Part shown: positions 1 through 11,604 of the stretch, one piece after another
Numbering within the stretch: the first letter of the stretch is position 1
Layout: every line of letters starts with the position of its first letter
Assembly (NCBI GenBank): GCA_973895155.1
Contig: OZ316894.1
Coordinates: forward strand, 9,176,001-9,240,000
DNA: 64,000 bases
Direction of reading: 5' to 3'
Source: Marsupella aquatica
Taxonomy: Eukaryota; Marchantiophyta
The notes under the pieces: generated by a model
What the model was told of the DNA's origin: nothing
Databases searched by the model: none
Seen by the model: the letters and a program-made list of their open reading frames with translations, nothing else
Made by a program: the position numbers and the translations under genes

Positions 1-1079
1 CCCTCGTCGTCCTTCTTAGTTAGTTCAAGAAAAGCTTATCATCCATTACTTTTCCTCTTAGTGCCTATGGGTTTTTGCAGTTGACCCTCAGGTTTAAATC
101 ACAGTACCTGTGGTTCCTTGTAGTTAACCCACGGAGGTTCAAATCCCACGTCTGCAAGCTAACCAAAAGATGTGTTATATGTGATATACAATATACAATG
201 ATGAGCCGTAGTCTAGATTTTCTAGATTAAAAACCCTGAAGTCCAATGTCCATTGTCAGACTCGCCAAACTGCTTAATGCAGCATAACTATCCATGGAGC
301 ATTTCAATTAAACCTTGAAATTTGCTCCCATACACTTCTACTACGTACTAGCCAGTTTTCTATCCTGCTGACTTAACTCAAATTCTCTATTTCAGAAACT
401 ACAGTCTAGCACAAATCTCAATTTGTGCCATTGTGAAATTATATCTGGCCGCTCAACCCTTGCATTCTGCCCGTCATCCTGCCCGTCACGTTTCATATCT
501 GGCCTCTCAATCCTTCCATTCTGCCCCAGAAATTTCAACCTCGAAAATTTTAATCCATCTGCTGTTCTTTTCTTTTCTTTTTTGTCTTTTCAAAAGCAGG
601 AGTTCGTGCCATGTTTTTTTTTTTTTTAAAGTTTTGTGACATGTTTTAAAAATAAAAAATAAAAAAACAGGAGTTCGTCATGAACAATCGTGACACCTCC
701 CCATACCATACCATAGTTTATATTATCGAGTCCCTATTCACAGTTTATATAGGCATTTAGACATAAACTAGACTCTCATGGCCCTGGGACTCCCCCATCC
801 AGCACATAGAGCAAGCAGTTCACTCTAGCAACCGTCAAGTCAACTCAGCCAGCAACTGGAGTGATATGCTCAATGTCTTGCTTGTGGCTATGAGCTACTT
901 CATCCCTTCCAATTAGATTCCAGTGAAACGTCTTGCTCGTGGCTATGAGCTACTTCATCCCATCCACTTGGATTCCAGGGTGGCACTTGCGGGGAGTCTC
1001 AATTCAGCAATGGGATATCACATGTGACAGAGCATATGGTTATTTTATTCATTTTCAGAAAAGACATTCAAGATTTTTC
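1..1079. other. AT-rich intergenic DNA with SINE-like scrap and 56-bp duplication
   Basis: No gene is visible. Around 130-150 there is a tRNA B-box-like string (GGTTCAAATCCCACG) and a similar weaker string near 85-105, as in tRNA-derived SINE heads, but no cloverleaf. At about 877-985 a phrase of about 56 bp ('cttgct/cgtggctatgagctac...') occurs twice in tandem. Short open frames near 423-639 run through homopolymers and are not credible genes. Confidence 0.5.
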
Positions 1080-1720
1080 TCAGAAGTGCAAGGTCCACTT
1101 TTTTTGAAGCTGTTATAATGGTGAATGCACTTTTCCAATTTTGTCTTATTCATAATTTGTGTCATGTATTTTTATTTCAATGTGCCTTGTCAAGGGGCAT
1201 CCTTTGCATTATACATATTTTAATTAACTTTTTGAACCCCTTTAATTTTTGGTATCTTAGAGAATTTTGAACTCATTTTGGCAGCCCTCTTAAGTTTAGT
1301 CCCAATGACTTTAATTTCTATCACTTGAACAAAGTTTTTAAGTCTTCTCATGAAAGAGAAAAATGATTCTAAATAAAGGTGAACACATGGTCTCTTAAGT
1401 TCCCCTCATGACTTTGTTCACTAAGTTTATGGTTTTTATTGAATTGAGTGTCATACATAAGGCACATTGAATTAAGTGCACACATCCTAGTGCCTTTGTG
1501 TCATAGCACTTGACTGTACTTTTCATTGGTCATTGAGTATATTTTTCATTGGTCATTCACTATGTGGTTTTCTTTGCATGTGCATATTATATATATAGCA
1601 TGTGCTATTCTACGTCTACTCTCTTATTTAATCCACTTACATATCACTACAACACAAAATATCAATCATGTTCCAGGATGGGCATGCCATATCAAGACTT
1701 TCAGAAGGGCAAGGTCCACA
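1080..1720 (+). repeat. Dispersed ~0.6-kb repeat, copy A
   Basis: The stretch from about 1105 to 1692 matches the reverse complement of 13577-14123 over nearly its whole length, with scattered substitutions and small indels. Related, more diverged units lie at 55129-56530. A near-identical direct repeat (cagaagtgcaaggtccac at about 1080; cagaagggcaaggtccac at about 1703) flanks this copy. No coding potential. It is either a non-autonomous transposon or a monomer of a dispersed satellite. Confidence 0.75.
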
Positions 1721-2740
1721 AAAGCAAAATATAATGATAAGTAAATATATCCCAAAATATATATAAATAGTTGCACCTGATACTTAGATCTATGTATTCA
1801 CTAAGACCCTCGAGGAACATGTGTGACTTTTCTTCACCAAAAGCACCAAAAGAAATCTAGAGGGTCACTTCAATAAGTGCAAATCTCTTGAATGAAGGAT
1901 CCAAAGTTTGCAAATGTTTGGACCATCTAAATTTAAGGAGAAATAACACTCCACATCAAAATATACTTGGGCCAACTCCTAGCTTGCCCCAGCCACACGC
2001 AATTCCTATGTGACCTAAGGGTTTTTCATAAGGCTCTTACCACTTACGTTGACATAATTAAGGCAAAGTTATGTCTTGAACAGAGTTCCTCTCTCATTGG
2101 TTCAATACCCACAACATAATGCTCCATCTTCATGATTGAGTTCATCTACTATTAGGGCCCTGTTCCATCAGCCCTTTTACATGCTTGTGACTTGAGGTTT
2201 CTTTAACAAGAGGCAATGATGGGGCAGGTCATCCACTTGCCCTACTCTAGAACCTGAGAGTTGCCCTCAAGTGAAGACTACCTTTGTCCATGTTTGGAGA
2301 CTAGTCATAAATCATTTAAAACTTATTCACAATGAGAACTTGTCACTTCTTCTTACAAGAGTTTGGATCTTGAATAGTATTAGTGAACCTGCCCTCATTC
2401 ACCATAAATTTTGCCAATGCTTTGCATTTCAACTTGCTACTAGTCATTTTTTTTCTGTGTTGAGCCTTCCATGATGACACTGTGATATTCATTATGTTTT
2501 GCTACAATGAGAACCTTCATCTCCTTGTTAGTCTAATCTGACTACAGATTCCTTCCTTGACATTGTGGTGCAGCAGTGGGACCTGCAGCAATAATGTTCA
2601 GATCCAAGTCACACAATTACACACCTTGTAGTGAAGCCAAACTTTGGCTTGAAACCTCTCTCTAATTCTGGCTTGTCATTTGAAAGGGGCACAAATAAAA
2701 TTCTTTGGTGTTCATCAATAAGTTTTTTAAAAAATTGGAT
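1721..2740. other. Intergenic DNA, nothing recognised
   Basis: AT-rich sequence without a long reading frame, RNA gene or clear repeat. The small open frames here have no family resemblance. It may be old transposon sequence too decayed to name. Confidence 0.4.
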
Positions 2741-3018
2741 GCAAAAAACCTCGGGGGTCTCACTATATGGATGTCTCCCCATCACTTGCGGCGTTTTTAG
2801 GCCTCGGACCCCCAAAAATGTAAGAAACAAATTATTTTTCAACCCCGGTAAATTTCAAGGACCTTAATGTTTTTATAAGTCTCAAAATTTGATTTAAAAG
2901 ACCCTCTTGTTCTTCTCAGAAAATTCTTAAGTCTTCCCTTTGAACGAATAAAATGACCCTATACTTCGTCGCACATGATGTGCCATTTTTGTGGAAGTGA
3001 AACCTCCAAGCAAAAAAC
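2741..3018. mobile_element. Mutator-like MITE, family 1 copy 1, with 9-bp TSD
   Basis: A 260-bp element (2750-3009) lies between exact 9-bp direct repeats GCAAAAAAC (2741-2749 and 3010-3018). Its left end starts CTCGGGGGTCTCACT and the reverse complement of its right end starts TTGGAGGTTTCACT; the inverted similarity extends about 43 bp into a shared string like CATCA(C/T)(G/T)TGCG(A/G)CG. It has no coding capacity. The 9-bp duplication and long imperfect inverted ends are typical of Mutator-like non-autonomous elements. A sister copy lies at 3969-4213. Confidence 0.85.
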
Positions 3019-3541
3019 ACATCAAGTTCATAGAAAGCATGTAGCAACAAAGTAAAAAAAATTGAAACCATAAGAGTTCTTGAAAAAAGAACATCACTTC
3101 ATATATTAAAACCATGTGTCTCATGAGTCTTTCTGTTTTTTCAACAAAATGATGAAGCAAAGTTATCATATTCTTAATGATTCACAATCATAGATGGAAA
3201 GGACATTGTCAATTATAGTAAGTCTAATAAGTATGACATTATACATATCTATCATTCTCTAAACTAAGTCCTTATGAAAGTAATTGTCCTACATTCAAGG
3301 TCCAAGGCCAAGAGATTTACTATCCAAGCATATTTTCTTCCTAGGTCTTACAGAAATAGCATCATGCTCATGAGTTGACGGTCCTATACTATTCGACATG
3401 TAGGGTGTGTCAAGACCAAAGAATCTACTACGCAATGTGAAAGTTTTCCTTTCAAAGCATGTGTCTGTCCTGGATCTATTCTCTGTGCAGTCATCTTGGA
3501 CAGGATGGGGGGAATCAGGACCAGAGGTTCCCCTCCTCCTA
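3019..3541. other. Intergenic DNA, nothing recognised
   Basis: AT-rich sequence between a MITE and a broken reading frame. No feature could be supported. Confidence 0.4.
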
Positions 3542-3874
3542 TTACAAGTTTTCTCTCGGCTGCATTCTTCGTAGGGATTGTTTTGTGCTTATGTCCCTCC
3601 TTTGCAACATCTGAACAACCTCAGACTGCAAGACTTCCAATGAATTGTTCTTGCAATGAAATCGTTGGTTTTCTTCTTTCAACCTCTCAACCTCATGTTT
3701 CAATTATTGGGTCTCTCTGTATTCATGGATTTTGGCATTTAACATGTCCGTCTGCAAATCAGGCCAAAGGTCTTCACAAAGTATTGACTGCACGTGAGTC
3801 AAGTACTCCTTCGCCTCTTTTATCTTCCCCATATAATTAGTAGCAAGATCCTTCAGTTTATCTTTGCTAGCCAT
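3542..3874 (-). pseudogene. Broken coiled-coil reading frame, family unknown
   Basis: On the minus strand an ATG at 3874 opens a frame beginning MASKDKLKDLATNYMGK. It reads through about 56 codons to a TAA at 3706-3704, and the same frame continues for over 50 codons (LKHEVERLKEENQRF...) to a second stop at 3544-3542. The composition is Lys/Glu/Leu-rich with heptad-like spacing, so a coiled coil is likely. Such a composition across a stop suggests former coding sequence. It could be a gag-like transposon fragment or a captured host exon; the family is not recognised. Confidence 0.45.
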
Positions 3875-3959
3875 TGTGTCAAACCTGACCCTGAAAGGAA
3901 TTTACACAGCAAAGTTGTTGTATTTCATAAATAGTTTATATGCCTTGCTAAGCAAGTGT

Positions 3960-4222
3960 GGTTGTATGCTCGGAGGGGTCACTATATGAAGGGTCATACA
4001 TCACGTGCGACGGTTTGGGTCATTTATGACCCCCCTAAGTCACTTTCTAGAAAGTTGTACGGCACCAATCATGTGATGACACGTATGCATTTTGCAATTA
4101 AACAACCCTATATTTCCATAGAAGACTTAATAAGTCTTCCGCCAAAACCATTTAAATGGCCCTATACTTCGTCACACATGATATGCCACTTCCATGGAAG
4201 TGACCCCCCCCGAGGTTGTATG
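3960..4222. mobile_element. Mutator-like MITE, family 1 copy 2, with 9-bp TSD
   Basis: A 245-bp element (3969-4213) lies between exact 9-bp direct repeats GGTTGTATG (3960-3968 and 4214-4222). The left end reads CTCGGAGGGGTCACTATATG and the reverse complement of the right end starts TCGGGGGG...TCACTTCCATGG, with inverted similarity for about 43 bp. The right-hand inner string CCCTATACTTCGTC(A/G)CACATGAT(A/G)TGCCA is shared with the element at 2750-3009, so the two are one family. No coding capacity. Confidence 0.87.
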
Positions 4223-5765
4223 TTTGGGTACTATTTAATGCCATGGTTCTCAAATGGACTCCGTTCAAACTTGTATATGAAGCAGTTGAGCATCCTCATC
4301 CAAACCAAACCATACTTACCTTGAGCATACAAGAGCTGTAAAACTGAAGCAAAATTTGAATTGCACTTTACATAACTTCAAAACATTCCACAACTCAATT
4401 AATATTGAAAGCTTTGTCAGTACTATTGTCATATTGTAACACTTGTGTTTGGAGCATTGCAATGTGAGGCCTCCTCCAAAGTAAGAGACGACCCAAGTTA
4501 CACAAAAAGTGAGAAGCACTATGAAGCCCCCCTCTTGCGTTCGTTATACTCTGTTGGCAGGGCAGCATCCTGCCCCCAACCCCACTCCTCCGCATTCCAC
4601 CACCGCGCACTACGTATACCCTTATTTTGTGTGCAAGCCCCTTGCGTAATTATACTAGTAGACCGGAATCACCTGGTTGGGTCGCAGCTACCCCAACCAC
4701 CTACCTAGTTTCAACAATCGATGGGGGAGTACAGAGAAGAGGGTTGTCTGATTGATCAACTTTGAGGAGAGGTGGTGATTTACCACATTTTGAAGAGAAA
4801 GGCAGGTGGGACACAAAGGAATCATTCTCACAATTACACACAATCGAAGGCAACGTAGAAAGTGAGATCAACTTACTTGTGAGCCTGATTGGAATCGGTA
4901 ATGTTGGGCAGCATTTTTAAAATACTGTCTTGTGTTGATGATGTGCTTGTTGTTTCAGAGCTTACAAATTGAATGTATCTGGAGGCAGGATTAGAAGTGA
5001 CTGCTATTGAGGGTAACCACAATCCTTCCCAATTTCTACACTCTCGATGTTGAAAGCTTACCATTATATGTTGATTTCAATTTCTACACTCTCATGATGC
5101 TCTCAAGTTGAAATATGTCGCAGTGGAAGACCTGCGAAGTGAAGCACACAGTGAACTGTCGAAACATAATTTCATATGTGGGGCTAGGGAAATTTGCAGG
5201 GTCTCCTACAAGCAGGTGAGTGTTGATTACCAGGACCGGACCAGACGCACGGCAAAAATAGAGACCGCCCAATTTAGTGACATGTGGAAGGTAGTTGTGG
5301 TTGTCTTATTCATAGATCAAAGGTCAGGACTGTGAAGGGTTGCAAGGTTTGCGTGCCTTGCCCTTCCAAGTCCTACTTTAGTGAAGTCAGGAGGGCCTCA
5401 TTCAGGGGAAAGTTTTGCTCACTTAGGGGCTGCCACCGTTTATGTAAAGGGCCATTTTTTTAAGGACCGTCTACATGCAAGACAACCCTAATTGACGGCA
5501 GAGATCCAGTCCAAGGGCTGATGGACTAGACTCCCCCGGGGTACTTTACAAGACAAGGGTAGCAGCAGTTTAGCAAAGTTTTGTTTCATCCATTAAATCC
5601 CCTCCAGGCCACTGGGGATGGCTTATCCACACTTTAATAAACTACAGAAATGAATTTATTGTGAAGAAATGGAGGCGCATCAATCTCGGACAGCGTGAGT
5701 TGTACAAGCCATAGAATTTATAAATTTAAGCAATTCAAGTAATAAATATCATGTCAAAAACCTAA
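4223..5765. other. Intergenic DNA, nothing recognised
   Basis: Mixed-composition sequence with several short open frames on both strands, none with family resemblance or splice context. No RNA gene or tandem array was found. Confidence 0.4.
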
Positions 5766-5766
5766 T

Positions 5767-5870
5767 GTGTAACACAACCACTGTAGCACAGTGGTGGTGG
5801 CCTTGTGTGAGATCTGGTGGGTTGGGGTGGGGGTTCGAGCCCTGCAAGTAACAATTAATTTACATCATGA
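5767..5870 (+). repeat. tRNA-derived SINE head
   Basis: The string TAGCACAGTGGTGGTGGCC resembles a tRNA A box, and GGTTCGAGCCC about 40 bp downstream is a good B box. The spacing suits an internal RNA polymerase III promoter, but the segment does not fold into a full tRNA, so a SINE relic is the better reading. Confidence 0.5.
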
Positions 5871-6284
5871 TTATTTTGAAAGGCAAAATTATATAAGAAT
5901 TGTGGAAAGGAGTACAAGTGCAAAAAAGAAAAACAAAGGATTTTAAAATAACAACAACATATAGGGGATCTAAATTCAAAACTGATGGAATAACAAAGAA
6001 GACAGCCCTCATAGGCCAAATTAAAATTAAATTAATGACAAAACAAAATGAACTGGACTAAAACAAAGATTCGCCATATAGCAATGTTGGAACAATGCTA
6101 TAATGCTCTTGGGTTACTCTTTAAAGTAACGTCTCCAGAATGTGAGTCACCGGGAGATGATGCAAGTGAGGGTCTTGAATGTGTGAATCACCTAGTACAT
6201 ATTTTCAAGTGACCGTGAAGACATAAAACAGGGATGGGACCAAAGATAAGGAAAGAGAAAAATCATTTTTTTTATGCAAGCTTT

Positions 6285-6515
6285 TTTTTCCTTCTCTGTT
6301 TACCTTTTTTCTTTTTCTTTTTTTGCTTTGAAAACCAAAAGCAGACCCATCCCACATAGGATAGAAGTCCTACTTCGAAGCAAGCATTTCTATGTAGGGT
6401 AGCCACAAGGGACAATACCCAAGTATCCAACAGGGACCAGGCCCGGCCAGAGGGAGAGAAGATTAGACCAAAACCCCAAAGTGGGCAGCCAGGGCTGATG
6501 GGATAATCAACATTC
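6285..6515 (-). repeat. SINE-like repeat, minus orientation
   Basis: Read on the minus strand, this matches the body and tail of the SINE at 40550-40855: shared phrases include AGCCCTGGCT, CTCTCCCTC, CCCTTGTGGCTACCCTACATA and GGATGGGTCTGCTTTTGGTTT, ending in an A-rich tail (the T-rich run at 6288-6330 on the plus strand). No TSD could be identified with confidence. Confidence 0.6.
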
Positions 6516-6532
6516 TAGGTTCATCGTCTGGA

Positions 6533-6612
6533 CAAGTGACCAAAGCCAAAGTGACCAAAGCCAAAGTGACCAAAGCCAGTTGATTTTCTCTTGATTTTCT
6601 CTTGATTTTCTG
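6533..6612. repeat. Two short tandem repeats
   Basis: A 15-bp unit (gaccaaagccaaagt) is repeated nearly three times, followed at once by about three copies of ttgattttctc. Both lie at the edge between transposon-derived DNA and the GC-richer flank of the downstream gene. Confidence 0.7.
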
Positions 6613-7322
6613 TGTTTACCTTCAAGGAATGGGCAAGCACGCTAATAATAAACCCTAAACCGGACGCGTTGGAGTTAGCCACGCACTTCTGGAGTGTGCA
6701 CTTAGAGAAACGCGACTGTACTGCGTACAACACTACTACTGCAGTGGTTCTTCGCCATTGCGGCTCATTACGTTTCTGTCGACGATTGCGGTTCGATCAG
6801 GAAGTGCGAGGAGGAAGACGGATCAACGAACACGTTCGTGAGCGCGAGGAGACAGACAATCAATCGGACAGATGCTCTGATTTTGGACCAACGACTGTTG
6901 TGATTCTGCCGTGCGAGGTGTGGGACAAACAACCGCGGCGCCCGTCGAGCGAATGTGCGAGTCTGTCTGCGTCGAGTTGGTTAGGTTGAGGAACGACGTT
7001 GTTGGATCTTTGATTCGTTGCTGAGAAGACGATTGAGGTGGAGGAGTTGTGGTGTTATTCTCCCGGACAGCTTTCTGCTGTGGCCTAAGAAATCTTCAAG
7101 CGTCGGCCGAGGTTGTGTATTTCATCAGGTAGGGTGCTTGCTGTCTCGCACAACCGGGAGGCCCTCGCGACCGCTAGATCGAGTTTTCCGTCTTTGCCAT
7201 AGTCCTTGGTGGTAGTTCGGTTGCGACAGTTTTGTAGCGTTTCGGGCGGGGAGATCAAGAGAAGAGAAGAGAAGAGAAGAGAAGAGAAGGAGGCCGTCAC
7301 ATCGCTGCTATATCATAGAGAG
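6613..7322 (+). promoter_or_regulatory. Probable promoter and 5' leader of the PrmA-like gene
   Basis: GC content rises sharply here compared with the upstream repeats, and the stretch runs into the start codon at 7323. It contains a GAGAA microsatellite (about 7259-7289). Open frames exist here (one from 6612, one from 7206 that would read through the microsatellite into the gene), but they look like leader sequence by chance. No TATA box could be assigned. Confidence 0.4.
7259..7289. repeat. GAGAA microsatellite
   Basis: About six tandem copies of GAGAA/GAAGA in the presumed 5' leader of the methyltransferase gene, 35 bp upstream of its ATG. Confidence 0.9.
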
Positions 7323-10300
7323 ATGCAAGCTTACCCCAGATTGCTCTGTCGCGTCTCTCGTTTGCTCTCACATCGTCGTCCGTTTGTCGCATGTGCTCCC
7401 TTAGTGTGCGCTGGATGGCCAGCTGACATCACCGGTACTGTACGAGGTGGTCGTTATCGAAAGGACTTGGCAGTTACATTCCACAAAGCATTGGGGTCCG
7501 CTGTTTTCCTGGCTCAGAGAACCTTCGACTGTACCTTGAACATCTCTACTCTGGGGTTCGGTTTCGGAAGAGAGGTGAGGAGGAGCTTTTGTAGCAAAGT
7601 GACTGACGGGCTCACCATCGAAGGAGAACGAATGATCATGCAATCTGTGAAGATCAAGTGCAGGGGCAACATCGCAGTATGATTTCTACCTTTGAAACAT
7701 ATCAGTCCTCGTAAAGCTCTTCTGTTATAGGGCTTTCTCTGGTGTCTGCCCAGAATTCAGCCATAGGGATGAAATTTTTTAGGTCATTTTAGCTCCAGAT
7801 TTGCCAAGAAGTCGAAAGATAATGTGTATCTGTAGTTTCGCCGCACTTATTGTATATGTGCATGTGCATGTGCACAGTCGGATCTTCGGCATGTCGCTTT
7901 TGCAATGTTCTCTGTCGCGCTTCATACTGAATTTCAAAGTGCGACCAGATTCCTCGTATTCTTGTGGAAAAAAATTCGAATGCGAGTCCGGCTGAGGTGG
8001 TTTCCTTCGAGATCTAGTCAAAACCAGCTATTTGTAACCTCAGGCCTTGTGACAACTAATCTTGGTACGGCCTGTGTCGCTACAGTCTCCAACTATTGAC
8101 ATCTGTCACCCCTGCTCGTGTAGGATGGCCTGGTCGAAGCACTTTTGTGCTTCGGTGCAAGTTCTTGCAGCATCGAAGACGCCCACCTTGGGGACGCCCG
8201 TGAGCAAGAGGTTGATAGCACCTCCTACTGAATTTCATTTGCTTTTAAGCAATCTGGTATACCTGCTTTTCAATGTTTCTGGCCTTTTTGCAAACATCCG
8301 AAGTTTTTGACTTTAGCGTTGAAGATCTGTGAGACTTCCCTTTTCTGTGACAGATTTTCTCGGATGGTCCAGTTCCATGGCAAGCTGGGCAGCGTCAGCT
8401 TTGGGAGCAGGTGAGGAGAATCCCGTATTGGTTACTGTTACCATCAAGGGTAGTAGCTGTCCTGAACGGAATGTGGCTGTTTGATACCCGCAAAAAAATG
8501 TATCCTAAGGCTGACTATACTGTCCTACTGTATAACCTTTCTAATAAGGTTCTTGCCGTACGGGATGCTGCAGAGCCACATCACTGCAATTTTCCCTGAA
8601 TATCAAGATGTGGGAGAGGCTATTGCAATGGCATCCCACTCAATAGGCTTCAACGAGATGCCGCAATATGAGATTCATTTGGTGGAAGACCAAGATTGGA
8701 TTGAACAAATCCAGGTATATCTTCCTACACTTCTGCCCACCGGAAGGAGAATAAGGTTTTTTGGGCCTGCCTGATTACTTTGGAAGCACTCACAATGACC
8801 CTTAAGTAGTGTAATTAGTCGTACCATGGCATGTAAGTGTAAAGATTTACTTTTCCAAGCATCCAGCTTGACAGATTGTTGCTTCATGAAATGGGAGGCA
8901 TTCACAATGGCGGTTGTGTAGGTTAATGATTGACATCGTGCCACCTAATTTGTCATGCTTTAGCTGACCTAGCATTTAGCGTTATAAGTGCCTTCACCAG
9001 GTGACGTCCTCTGTGACGGGTAGATGTGAAATAATTCTGGCTGCTGTTTTCCAGAACTCTCTAGTGCTCCTCAATAGTTTAGAGCTGGCTACTCTTAGAT
9101 TAGTCATAGTGGGCCGTACATAGGAGCTAACCGCGCTTCAGGTTTGTGATACCAAATATAGCCCTCGCGTCTGGACTTGCCGTCAATAGCTTTAGTACGA
9201 TGAGTTTGTCACATAGAGGAGTGTAGCGTAAGCCTTTTTTGTTGAAGTTACTTGAGAGGTCTACTGAGTCTTGATTAGAGAGCTGCCAAATGCCAGACAA
9301 CCATGGGACACGCGTTTTAGTTGGTGTGTCCAGTTACAGTCACTCCCGTTCGTCTTTGGAGATGTAGCAAGGCCATTGAGGAACCAGGCTTAACTAGCTA
9401 AACAAGCAGAGAGCTTGAGATCAACTATTCATCCCATGGTGACACCTTAGTTTGTCTCTGCCTCTGATTCTCACCTTCTCGGTAACTTCGAGAGATAACC
9501 TAGCACTCTTCCTCGAGTCATCTGGATAAGCCTGTTTGGGAGATGCAAGCCAGTAGTGAATCTTGCAAACACGCGATTGTGAAGATCTTATTTCATTGGC
9601 ACTTCTTGGCAAATTTTATCTGTAATTGAGTACTGTTTGGGTGGTCATGCATGCGATTGGAAATGGTGAATCCTGCCTTTGGAAAGCCAATCCTCTCACT
9701 ATGTTATGGGGTTCCTCTTTGTTGGGATTAACTTTTTGGAGGAGCAGGAGTATTATGGTACATCAGAAAAGTATACATCAGATTGCTGGATCAAGTGCTT
9801 CTAGATCGTTGGAGAATTAGTCAGTATCGGTCATACCTTTAAAGAGGCTCTTTTGCGGCAGAGTCAGGCCAAGTATAATATTGGACATGCCGTGTTACTG
9901 ATGGAACTACAGAGCTCCATACTGAGGATCAGGTGCTCGTTAATCTTCGGAGATGTAGGCAGTATCGGTAAATCAGTAAGCGGAATGCAGCTCAGTCAGG
10001 CTATATGTTAAGATTGGACAGGCAGTGTTACTGCTGGAATTGCACAGCTCATACTCAGGAGACAAGTCTTGAGATGATTCTAGGTAGTGAGCTTCAGTAC
10101 ATCAGTAGTGTGGTAACACAGCATTCCGAATGCGTCTTGGCCCAGTTTAGGTATGTCTGAACTTTCTCTGCCATGTCATCGTAGTGAGATTATTTAACAC
10201 TGGTTAATGTGTAACTCCCGATTTAGGAAGTGAATCTTGATTAGTGAAATATAGATGCCATCTCAAAGACCCGACTGCTACTGATGTGGAAATTGTGGGT

Positions 10301-11604
10301 GGTTCGTTATCAGAACATGTTTGAACCAGTGGAGGTAGCTGCTGGACTTTGGATTGTGCCCAAGTGGAGAACACCCCCTGTAAGTTTTCACCGCTCTTCC
10401 CGTTCTCATTTCTCCAAAACACAGAAGTCTCGAAGCAGCCCATTGTTCTGCAGTTACAATGAACTGTCGAGGCCCTTCTGTGAAATTGCCAGATGTGTAA
10501 CGAAGGATTATGCAGCAGTAGAATCCGTTGGTATTTACGTAGTGGTTTAAATATACTTTTTTATAGTGGTCATCACAATCTTCCGGGAGAAAAGCATATT
10601 TGGTAATGATGATCCGATTGAGTCGTCTTTGTGTAGTTCCCTGAATTTTTGTACGCAGAGTTTTACTGTTAAGAGTCACGTTATGAGGCAGTGGTTTGCG
10701 TGTTCTCATCTTCAATTGCAGAACCCAACAGCAGCGAATGTCATTCTAGATCCAGGGTTGGCATTTGGTACTGGTGAGCATCCAACTACACGACTGTGTC
10801 TTCAGTTTCTAAGTCAGGTCGTGAGAGGTGGAGAACGAGTCATGGACTATGGGACGGGCTCAGGCATCCTTTCCATTGCTGCATTGAAGGTATGTCCACG
10901 TTCTCCTCGATTCTTTCACGCGGGAGGCGAGAGCTTCGGTTGGGTTGTTGCATTTCTCTTGAGCTCTGCCATTAGGTTAATCTGTTTAGTAGCTGGAAAA
11001 TACTCATGACTTGCTAAATTCAATTAAATGACTGTGTTTGATATCCCAGATTGGGGCTAGCCGAGCAGTTGGAGTCGATGTGGATCCAATGGCAATTTCG
11101 TCGGCATCATATAATGCCTCGTTGAACATGATCGAAGATCATCGTTTCCAAGTTTTCCAATCGGATATAAATGGGGGAGATCCAGTTCCGCCTGGTGCTG
11201 CATATCATCCGGTGTTCGATAATTCTATGGATGAGGATAGGGACAATAGAGGTTCTGATTTTGACATAGTGGTCGCAAACATTCTAGCGAATCCATTGGT
11301 TGAACTTTCGAATCTCATTGCAAATTATTCCAGGCCCGGTGGCGTTGTTGGTCTATCTGGAATCCTTATTGAGCAGGTTTGTATTCCTCCCTTCACAAAC
11401 CAAGTCTATTGACTAATTTTCAGTTTTAAGTTATCTGTTGAGAGGTTTTTCGGTCAGAGTCACTCAGTATAATGTGCAATATATATGTCGCAGGTGGACC
11501 ATGTGCGGAGTACTTATTCACAATATCTTGACAACATCCAAGTCACCCAGGACAGTGGCTGGGCTTGTATTACTGGCATAAGAAAGTTGTCTGAGAAGTC
11601 ATGA
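7323..11604 (+). CDS. PRMA: PrmA-type ribosomal protein L11 methyltransferase, probably organellar
   Basis: Eight exons with GT-AG introns, all in phase 0: 7323-7676, 8124-8210, 8354-8410, 8574-8714, 10314-10379, 10722-10889, 11050-11376, 11494-11604; 436 residues. The family transfers methyl groups from S-adenosylmethionine to ribosomal protein L11. Visible hallmarks are [14 protein letters not shown] (exon 6), the SAM-binding loop [15 protein letters not shown] (end of exon 6), the acidic [10 protein letters not shown] (exon 7) and VANILANP (exon 7), all in the family order. Exon 2 ([10 protein letters not shown]) and exon 4 (IFPEYQDV...DWIEQIQ) belong to the N-terminal substrate-binding part. 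The first ~100 residues are Arg- and Ser-rich with few acids, which suggests an organelle transit peptide. I chose ATG 7323 because the in-frame ATG at 7206 would translate the GAGAA repeat. Intron 4 (1.6 kb) holds a tandem repeat. Confidence 0.93.
9820..10080. repeat. ~125-bp intronic tandem repeat
   Basis: Within intron 4 of the PrmA-like gene, a unit containing 'agtcagtatcggt...cagagtcaggcc...attggacatgccgtgttactgatgg' recurs once with about 75-80% identity ('ggcagtatcggt...gtcaggc...attggacaggcagtgttactgctgg'). Confidence 0.65.

Noticed and set aside
6612-6989. 125-codon plus-strand frame upstream of the PrmA-like gene
   Set aside because: Lies in the presumed promoter/leader, has no recognisable domain, and no splice path was found that adds it to the gene.
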